DNA of 64,000 bases, from assembly GCA_003255025.1 (NCBI GenBank), contig QANY01008211.1, forward strand, positions 297,743 to 361,742. The letters are read 5' to 3'. The translations under genes and the position numbers were made by a program. Within the stretch, counting starts at the first letter, position 1. Every line of letters starts with the position of its first letter. Source of the DNA: Datisca glomerata. Its lineage: Eukaryota > Streptophyta > Magnoliopsida > Cucurbitales > Datiscaceae. Under the pieces are notes generated by a model. That model saw nothing but the letters and a program-made list of their open reading frames with translations. It did not search any database and was not told where the DNA came from. This document shows positions 56,501 to 64,000 of the stretch, in pieces.

Positions 56501-59500
56501 AATAGATTAGATGTGTCTCATTTGCATTTTGCAGATGATACTATGTTTTTTATCCCTAACAGTAAAGAAAGGTTTGAAAATTTGATGAACACAGATAAAT
56601 TGTTTTGCTGTCTCTCTGTATTGAAAATTAATTTAGAGAAGTGTGTAGTGGCAAGGATTAATGTTAATAATCTAGTCTTGAACGAGTTTGCCAACATTGT
56701 AGGATGTGATGTGAGATCTTGGCCTATGAGATATTTAGGCCTCCCTCTTGGAGGTAATCCCAATTCCTCGGAATTTTGGAATCCGGTTGTTGAGAAGGTG
56801 AAGAAAAGATTGGATGGGTGGAAAAAAGGATGTTTTTCTAGAGGAGGCACGTTAGTTTTGATACAAGCTGTTTTGAGAAGCATCCCTATTTATCACATGT
56901 CTATTTTTAGATTACCACCGAAAGTAGCTAGCATCTTAGAAAGTTTGATGAGAGATTTTTTTTGGGAGAGTGTTGAGGAAGGGAGAAAAGTTCACCTAGT
57001 TAGATGGGAAGAAGTTACTAAAAGCAAGTATCTAGGTGGGTTGGGCATAGGGAATCTTTTGTCTAGGAATAAAGCACTTTTAGGGAAATGGCTTTGGAGA
57101 TTTCCTTTGGAAAATGATTCTTTGTGGGTTTTTGTTATCAAAAGCATTTATGGTACTCATTCCAACCGATGGGACTCTAATAAGGTGGTAAGTGGTTCTT
57201 TAAAAAACCTTGGAAGTTTATTTCTAGAGGACTTGAGTCTTTTCTCATTGGAGTTTCTCTGAACTTAGGTGATGGTAAGAAAATTAAATTCTGGGAAGAT
57301 AGATGGTTGGGTGACAAGGCTTTTTCTGCTTCTTTTCCAAGCCTTTTTAGCCTCTTTGAACCATAATAATAAAGTTGGAGACTTGATTCTTTCTTATTCT
57401 CCACTCTCTTGGAATTTATCCAGAAGAAACCTTACTGATTCAGAAATAGGGGAGTATCTTAATTTGTTGTCCTTGCTCAACTCTTGTTCTTTCAATTCTG
57501 AAGTGATGGACAAAAGGGTGTGGGCACTTGACAAATCAGGGGTATTCTCTTGTAAATCCTTTATGAATTTTAATCCTTCCCTTTTCCTCTAATATGGAAA
57601 TCTTGTTCTCCTACCAAAGTTAAAGTTTGTTTGTGGCTGTTAGTATTGGGCAAGGTAAGCACTGCCGATACACTTCAAAAGAGAAGACCTTATATGTGCT
57701 TATCTCCTTCTTGGTGCGTTTTGTGCAAAAGCATATTTGAGAGTTCAAACCATCTTTTTCTGCATTGTCCTTTAGCTTCTTCATTATGGAATCGGTTGTT
57801 GTTATTTGATCTAAGCTGGGTGCAGCCTTGTTCAGTGGAGATGTTGATTAGATTGGATTTCGGTGGTGGGAGTAAAAAGAAAAATGTTTTGTGGTATCAC
57901 GCGGTCTTTGCAGTATTTTGGGTCCTTTGGCTTGAGAGAAATGGAAGAATTTAAGACACGGTTGCTGATGAATCTACTTTATGGAAGAAAATTATTCTTT
58001 TGGTTTCTTCTTGGTCGTCAAAGTCGAAACTTTTTAAAGATACCCCTTGGTCTTCCGTTTTTTATAATTGGAATTTGTTATGGATGTAGTTGTGTGTAAT
58101 TTTGGATTTCAGTGTCTGTTTTGTTCTTGTTCTGTTTAGTTTTTAGTTTTTGGTGGATTACTCATCCTCTGAATCCTGCTCTTGTACTCTTTTTTTAATT
58201 ATTAATATATATTTTCTAGTTCCTATAAAAAAATAAGATTTCTATCTTTGAGATGGGCAGACACTTCTTTCCTGTTTTCTTTGAAATTTTTTCAGTATCA
58301 ATGTAATTCTTCGTTATTCTTTTGCATAGCTGTCCTTACTTTTTGCCTTCTCAAGCGGGAGTAAAAATAAGATTTCTATCTTTGAAATCTTATAATCTTT
58401 TCGCACATAAGTTTAGAAATTGGTTATAACCTTAATCCACCTAAGGTTATAAGTCCTTTTTAACTTTTTGATCAATTATCTTTTCGCACATAATATTGTG
58501 AATTGCTTTAGGTGATATATAATTTTGAACTACACTTGGCTCATGACCAGGTTATGAGGACTTCCTCCTTATTGTTGACCTGACCCAATCACGTCTCATC
58601 TTGTGTAGATAATAGTTAATGAAATAGATTAAGAATCAAGATTTAGGCATATTTTAAGAATTATTATTATGCGTGTTTGTGGTAGGACCTACTGTTTTGA
58701 ATTTGAATATAAATAGAATGGAGTATAGCACATTTAAAGACATGATTCGATCATGTCATTGGGTTAGGACCAAGAATTGTTCTATAATTTTTGTCTCCGA
58801 TTAAAAAAAAAAGATGGAACTAATCTGGAATTTGAGAGAAAAGAGGTTTAATCCAAGTCAGGCCTATTAAGTTTTGTATTCCATTAATCTGTTGACGTTC
58901 TTGAACTCGTTTGGTTATCACTGGACCATGAAAATGCGATGATAGATATGTATTCTTTGGAGTTTAAGCAAATGGAGAGAAGCGGATACTTTGCCAGTTT
59001 GGATACTATATGATTTATAAAATTACTCGCTCGCTTCTCTATGGTCTTTAAAATGAAAATTTTCAAACATTAGCTGGCAGGAATTCATATGTAATTTTCT
59101 TGCTTTTTATATCAAACGAAAACTTACAATTTTCGCTTAAAATCTCCTATAAAAAAAGTTTTCGCTTAAAGCCATGTGAGGAATTATATTATGCAGAGTA
59201 ATCTCAGTTTTATTGTCTTGTTTCCATTTTTCAGTTAGGCGCATGCTGATTCTAGTTTTCTGCAGATGGATAAATACACTTGAAATTGATAACCATGTTG
59301 GTGATAATCAGCTGGTGGCCCCGAAGATACCTGTAGGTGTTTCCGGAACAGCTTTAGCGGCTTCGCTTCTGCGTGATGGTTGGAGCGTGAGTCATTTTCT
59401 ATTTCAAACTTTGTCTGTGACTTTCTCATTTGACTTCTTTAATCCTAGTAGCAACTGTGATCATCTACTCTTTGGGTTTTCTTTAGCTGGCTAAAATGTA

Positions 59501-62500
59501 TGCAAAATATCAAGAGTCCGCTGATGCTCTCCGTCATGAGCAGTTGGGGAGGAAGGAAGCCGAGGCAGTTTTGCAACGGGTATGGTTTACATATATGTGC
59601 GTGCTTATTGAGTGGTATTCATATGCTCTTTGAATGATTGTGCAACTTTTAAGCATAATTGCAAAACCGTGTTTTTCACTCATGCCTCTTCAATGCATAG
59701 GATAATGCAAGATTTTGATCAGGGATTAGATTATCTACAATTTGTTTCTTGTAATAATTATGAGTACTTTTAAGTATTCGTACAAAAAGGATTTATTAAG
59801 TATGTACATCTCCCTACAATAGCTATATGTTTTGTCACTTTTAGGGCTCAGTGCAAATTACAGTAAGTCTAGAGATAAATGTTTCTGACAATTTCCAACA
59901 CTCAAAAATTGTGTACCTGGGGTTTATGCCCCTTGTATAGTTGTACCCCCTTTAGTTGTTAATATATTCGTATTACTAAAAAAAGTTGAATTTTGTTGGA
60001 ATTACTACCTCTCTTGTATCATATGTGTATTGTCGCATTGATTAGAATGCTTAGCACATGTGGAATCTGATTTTTGCAGGTCCTGTACGAATTAGAGGAG
60101 AAGGCAGAGGTCATTTTGGAGGAAAGAGGTAGATACAAACATGTAATGAGTAGATTGATTACTATGGAACAATCTTTTGTTTTTAATTTGCTGGAAGTGG
60201 GTTCCAAGAAGGAGATGTTCCTTCAAAAAATAGTAATAGATGTTTTTTTTTAAATTTTGGAATTCCATATCCATCTCTTTAAACATTGATTTCTTAATGC
60301 ACTGTTAGACCATTTTACTGCGTTGTTTATTAGCTACATAAAACTCTTCAAATTAGATAGTTAGGTTCATATGGAAAATTGTGAAAAGGTGACAAGTTAT
60401 GGAGTATATTTAGTATTGTTTTCATTCATATAGAATAAATTCAAGTATTTCCTTTGTCAGCACAAAAGCTCAAAAAGAAACTAAGATACTGTTTTACAAA
60501 GAGGTGTGTGTAGAGATGACGAGGACCTATTAAATGCCACAGAGACTTTTAAATTTGAATGGAGTCAATGGACCGATAAGAAATGAATGTCACTGAAATG
60601 TTCAGAAATACTAGCCCGTATCAGAGCCAAAAGTCTAACCATTCTATAGAAAATTGAACCCCTTAAGAGTCTTTTATTTATTAGATTTAATTGTTCCATA
60701 CAACCAGTTAGACATTTTCACTATTATATCGTTCCGGTTTCTGTGCAGTGGAACATGAGAGAATTGCTGAGGCATACTCCATGATAGACCAAAAATTACA
60801 GCATTCTATCTCTGAACAGGCAAATTTGGAGAAAACCATTCAGGATTTAAAGGTGCATATCCTCTAAATTTGTATATATGCATTGTTAGGGTTTTTCCTT
60901 TTCTTTTTTTATCCGGCTTATTTTCATGCAATTTCTTTCAGGCTGACTTGAGGAGGCATGAACGCAACTACGCCCTTGCTCAAAAAGAGAATGATGATCT
61001 TCATAAACAGGTGAAGGTTATAGGAAACTGCTAACTCTGGCCTCAAATTAGTTTACACTTGTGCTACAGAAATGCTGAAACAAAACAATGGTGTGGAAAG
61101 AGAATAACAGTTCAAGCAGATCTATAGCCACTGTCTGATACTTATTTACAGTCAGTACTTATTTTGTGTGGATAAAATGATACAGTCAAGAAATACAAGA
61201 GAAATAATTTAATAATAAACAAATAATTTGTTAACACTGTACAGCTGAGAGTACTTAGTAACTATCCCTTGCCTAGCAAACTAGAGAACAGTCCTCGCAG
61301 AGCTTTAAAACACTCAAGAATCTTTGGGAAGGTCGGTCTGGGGGAAGGCCATCTTTCTCTCTTTCTTCTCTTTGATACTGACTTTTGAGTTGCTTTGAGC
61401 TTTCCTGGGTTTGACCATTTCACAGTAAAGCATTCTCGAATGCAATCTCCTTGAGTGGGTGTATGGTCAGAGAGGCAAAATTTCAGGATATTCTTGAAGT
61501 GGAGCATGTATGTAATGGACGCGAGCTTATTAGTTTGAGCTTCTTTTTGTTATTGTTTCTTTTGAGCTTCTTTTCAGTCTTTTTTTGGTTTCGTGGTCAG
61601 GATTTCTTATCCTCCAAACTGCTCCTTGTAATTATTTTATTCTTAATAAAATCTTGTTTCTTATAAAAAAAGAAACTTAGGAAATATTAGTACAAAAGAG
61701 ATTATATATAAGGGAGAACAAGAAGTCCTACAAATATAAAAGCTAGGACCTTAGACTAGGCCAAGAAGACATAATTAAACACAAGGACATAAATTAATGT
61801 TTTTTTAATTTAGAAGCGCATATAGATGCCAATTTTTTTCTTTGCAATATAAATCCGGATCTTCCTTTTTATCTTTAAAAACCATTTTCTTTGCAAGTAG
61901 CTGCCGTTGCACAAATTAATGGTATTTGCTAGTTCTAATTTGATTTCCTTAAAAAAAAACCTCCAAGAAGTAAAGCGGGAACAGAATTCGGATGCTCGAA
62001 ACGACGTCACAAGGTTTCAATAATCTGTACCATAACAAAAGAACCAAAGGGCATTGATGAAGCATGCTTCTCTTTGTTTTGATTAATGATTAATATTAAT
62101 CGGAAAGCTGCCTGTATAAAAATATATAGTGGCGGTTGAATCCTTATGCTGATACTCAAATGTTTTTTTTACCCTTCTGCCACAAATTTTCCCCTGTAGA
62201 CTAAACTGTTTCTGTATTTGCCTCCACTTAGCATACTCATAAAGTTCAACGGAAATATATTAGGTAACGGTTCTACTAAAGGAATGTCGAGATATACAAG
62301 TTCGCTGTGGCTCTAGTGGGAGGGAAAGTCTTGATAGCGGCTTAACTATTACTCCCTTCGAGATGAATGCAGAATCCGATGCTGAAAAAGTTATTTCAGA
62401 ACACCTTGTATGTTGTTTACTTATTCTTGAGTTTTTAAGTTTGATCTCTTCTGTCCCGTGTATAAATGGCATAGAGTTGATTTCTTGTCGATGAAACTTT

Positions 62501-62994
62501 TTTTCAGCTGACCTTCAAGGACATAAATGGATTAGTTGAGCAGAATGTTGAGCTCAGGACCCTTGTCCGCAGCCTCTCTGACCAGCTTGCAAGTAGAGAG
62601 CAAGAGTTTAAGGTTGGTTTGCCTCTTTTGTATGCTTGACCAGAAATTAGTTAATTACCAATGTGTTTTAATTGCAGGAGAAATTAGAAATGGAGCTGAA
62701 AAGACATATGGATGAAGCTGCATCTAAAGTTGCAGCTGTTTTACAGAGAGCTGAGGAGCAAGGAATCATGATTGATTCCCTTCATACCTCTGTGAGCCTT
62801 TACTAGCCCTAACGTTTGTTTGGTCCATTGTTGCAAGTCTGCTACATTATCATAATTATATTGACAAGCTGTCATTTATTATTTTAATTTCCATTCCTCC
62901 TTTTCTTAGGTTGCTATGTACAAAAGATTATATGAAGAGGAGCATAAACGTAATTTGTCAAGTCCGCATCCTGCTGAAGCTGCTGAAGCTGCTC

Positions 62995-63029
<35 letters not shown>

Positions 63030-64000
63030 TTCCCTAAGCTTTTCTATGGTTTGACCTTGGCAAAGTTCTCTCTCTCTCTCACTCTCTCACCATCAGAATT
63101 TGAATGTCTGTGAAAATACACTTTTAGCTTCCTTGTAGGTGTCTGTTACGGAACCTTTTTTTTTGCCCAACCCCTTTTGTATTCTTGTGGATTAGACAGC
63201 CAATTGCACAATTTCTTGTATTCTTATTTTCATTTTTCTCACAAAAAATGAAGAGTGTGGTTATGTAAATTCTGTTTGGAATCATATTGAATGAAATGCT
63301 TAGTGGAGATAATCCTAGAGAGATAAATTAGTAAATTATAAGTACGTATGGAGGTAGATGATATCTTCTTGGACTGTCTTTATATATATTTTCTCAATTT
63401 CTTATATTTTACTTGGAGGCTTCTAAAATGATTCATGGTGATGAATAGTTGCAACATGGTGATATTATTTTTATCTTCTAGTCTTTCCTTATATGTCTAG
63501 TTACTTGTCTTTTTCTGAAGAGGTTTGAAGTTTAGTGAAGGTTCTAAAGGAATTTTGTCAAATCTAAGTTCACCTAAATTAATGAATAAAATTTACATTA
63601 GACTGATGAAACCTTCGTATTTGCTTTCCATTAGCTTATCTGGTGTGAAATTTTCAATGAAGACACGAACTTGATAGGGATGTGCATATATGGCTTTATA
63701 CTAAGTTTTAACGCGGGAACATAATAAAAGAATCAATTCTCTCTGGAGTTTTTCCTATAAAATTTGTTTTCTTTGGAGTTTTAATTCTATATAATAGAGT
63801 AGTATTAAGCATTTAGCTATAAAAAAAGAATCAACGATAATTGCGAGCATTTTAAATCTCTTTGGAGTTGAATGGTTTTTCTTGCTTCTTTATGGGTTTG
63901 AAAGTAAAAGTATTTTGCTACGTACCTTTATATTTACTATTGAGTAGTTTGGTTGTCTATATTTGTTTATGGTTGTTTTTCGTTCAAGGTTGTGAGGACT
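50525..64000 (+). CDS. NUA: NUA/TPR-type nuclear pore anchor, 5' part
   Basis: Large coiled-coil nuclear-basket protein (plant orthologue of Tpr/Mlp), which anchors at the pore and supports mRNA export and SUMO-protease placement. Exons: 50525-50833, 50945-51091, 51220-51318, 51574-51702, 51806-51898, 51987-52052, 54190-54279, 54379-54456, 55312-55421, 59266-59386, 59487-59579, 60080-60128, 60749-60852, 60942-61010, 62264-62407, 62508-62612, 62678-62791, 62910-62997. All are GT-AG and phases agree, giving 669 codons; a next acceptor may be at 63988. Landmarks: ITAEQTCSLLEQKYLSLS, ISEKNATIKSYLD, LYKESSEEWSRKANELEGV, GVSGTALAASLLRDGWSLAK, HEQLGRKEAE. These match Arabidopsis NUA closely, of which about the N-terminal third is here. 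The ATG at 50525 is chosen by that match; an in-frame ATG at 50483 would add 14 residues. Confidence 0.93.
52940..53170 (-). pseudogene. LINE zf-RVT fragment in NUA intron 6
   Basis: The minus strand reads FVFRLGYEH, then PTIQALSPSFCVMCSKNSKD and LDHLFIH, the Cys/His-rich zf-RVT end of LINE ORF2, with frame slips. The C..C..H spacing is preserved. Confidence 0.65.
53280..53760 (+). mobile_element. 5'-truncated LINE 3' end in NUA intron 6
   Basis: It starts at a degenerate zf-RVT end (CATCTTTTCTAGCATTGTCCTTTGGCTTCT) closely resembling 57746-57780 of the larger LINE, and continues to a tail ending TCGTTTCCTATAAAAAATC. It is non-coding now and lies opposite in strand to the fragment just upstream. 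Confidence 0.7.
54655..54760 (+). mobile_element. LINE tail in NUA intron 8
   Basis: GGTGTTCGGTCAGGATTTCT, TATCCTCCGAATCGCCTCC and TGTAATTATTTTCTTCTTAA match the LINE tail at 61545-61675. Severely truncated. Confidence 0.5.
55060..55145 (+). mobile_element. LINE-like tail in NUA intron 8
   Basis: TTTTGTAATCTTTTTGTATAG, CCCGTGGGGCTTCTTGTTA and ATATAATCCTTGTC form the characteristic end of several plant LINE families. Only the tail remains. Confidence 0.4.
55904..57262 (+). pseudogene. LINE ORF1-RT fusion ORF
   Basis: A 452-codon frame. Residues 1-145 resemble the start of plant LINE ORF1 (KSFRIKRIKKGEMYYILF, then RGRKIVITKYQNDGWKN). From about residue 147 it is RT palm: INGRPRGKFKGSRGLRQGDP, FADDTMFF with both catalytic Asp intact, RYLGLPLGG, LPPKVASILESLMRDFFW. 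The AP endonuclease and RT fingers are missing, so it looks like an in-frame deletion joining two ORFs. It would not support retrotransposition. Confidence 0.8.
57269..57960 (+). pseudogene. LINE ORF2 C-terminus with zf-RVT
   Basis: Continues ORF2 in other frames. 57631-57954 reads LWLLVLGKVSTADTLQKRRP, then CVLCKSIFESSNHLFLHC, the Cys/His zinc-binding region, and FWVLWLERNGRI. Frame breaks lie at about 57260 and 57592. Confidence 0.8.
58231..58388. repeat. 24-bp direct repeat, 134 bp apart
   Basis: AAATAAGATTTCTATCTTTG followed by A(G/A)AT occurs at 58231-58254 and 58365-58388, just after the LINE poly-A. It may be a target duplication of a small insert or a local duplication. Confidence 0.6.
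58389..59265. other. Rest of NUA intron 9
   Basis: AT-rich intron sequence with no further element recognised. It ends with a pyrimidine-rich acceptor TTTTCTGCAG before exon 10. Confidence 0.6.
59920..59992 (+). mobile_element. LINE-like tail in NUA intron 11
   Basis: GGGGTTTATGCCCCTTGTAT, followed by TTAATATATTCGTATTACTA and an A run, resembles the tail motif at 55060. Very short. Confidence 0.35.
61011..62263. other. NUA intron 14 with LINE tail
   Basis: 1253-bp intron. A LINE 3' tail (GTGGTCAGGATTTCTTATCC ... TTGTTTCTTATAAAAAAAG) lies at about 61545-61675. The minus-strand 81-codon frame 61262-61507 (Lys/Arg-rich middle) was not recognised. Confidence 0.55.
62998..64000. other. NUA intron 18, extends toward right edge
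   Basis: Begins GTCTCTCTCTCTCTC, an unusual donor embedded in a (CT)n run (63001-63029), with a second CT run near 63070-63090. No exon was recognised before 63988, where CGTTCAAG could be the next acceptor (phase fits; 12 bases visible). Confidence 0.5.

Larger units (their letters stand above)
55780..58232 (+). mobile_element. L1-type LINE in NUA intron 9, internally deleted
   Basis: Sense-oriented non-LTR element of about 2.45 kb. A 5' segment with a duplicated GGGAAGGTTTGGAGAGAGAG unit (55811-55878) is followed by a 452-codon ORF, then zf-RVT sequence, and ends in CCTATAAAAAAA. The host intron is 3844 bp, mostly because of this element. No target duplication was found with confidence. 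Confidence 0.8.

Noticed and set aside
61262..61507. 81-codon minus-strand frame in NUA intron 14 as a host gene
   Set aside because: Lies within an intron next to LINE tail sequence, no recognisable domain; not enough to call a gene or a LINE ORF.

Overview
This is a stretch of a flowering-plant nuclear genome, most likely a eudicot. The evidence is two intron-containing plant genes with GT-AG introns, AT-rich intergenic DNA, and dense layers of plant Ty1/copia and Ty3/gypsy elements, LINEs, a SINE, hAT-like MITEs and an endogenous pararetrovirus. The species cannot be named from sequence alone.

Layout. (1) 1-4340: decayed Ty3/gypsy element on the minus strand, running off the left edge. 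(2) 4345-7660: AT-rich DNA, a LINE relic, a 15-bp minisatellite and an orphan coding fragment. (3) 7661-14243: large non-autonomous LTR element with paired 561-bp LTRs. Its interior is mostly tandem arrays (about 22 bp, a 181/361-bp dimeric satellite-like array, 55 bp, and a GTCATGGTTC array), with only a stub of gag. (4) 14740-18390: decayed minus-strand endogenous caulimovirid. (5) 19029-20666: four-exon DNA-3-methyladenine glycosylase I-like gene, the only complete host gene. (6) 20667-25106: gene-free AT-rich DNA. (7) 25107-38982: Ty1/copia element with 5-bp TSD ATTAT, carrying a 3.26-kb solo LTR (TSD CCGCC) inside its 5' LTR and an 877-bp hAT-like MITE (TSD GATGTCAA) inside its RT. (8) 40066-43256: second, internally deleted copia element. 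(9) 43262-48700: AT-rich DNA holding a minus-strand tRNA-derived SINE (12-bp TSD) and a hAT-like element whose empty-site paralogue lies near 39.5 kb. (10) 48703-50260: truncated gypsy LTR plus gag fragment, itself hit by a second hAT-like element. (11) 50525 to the right edge: the 5' part of a NUA/TPR-type nuclear pore anchor gene. Eighteen exons (669 codons) are resolved and the introns are loaded with LINE debris.

The two host genes are unrelated in function: base-excision repair, and the nuclear-basket scaffold for mRNA export and SUMO homeostasis. Most remaining DNA is transposon-derived. The nesting gives a relative order: the copia element landed first, then the solo-LTR element and the hAT MITE landed in it. 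The least ordinary object is the 7661-14243 element. It shares its leader and gag N-terminus with the gypsy relic at 1-4340, but has lost the gag start codon and replaced nearly all coding sequence with satellite-like arrays.
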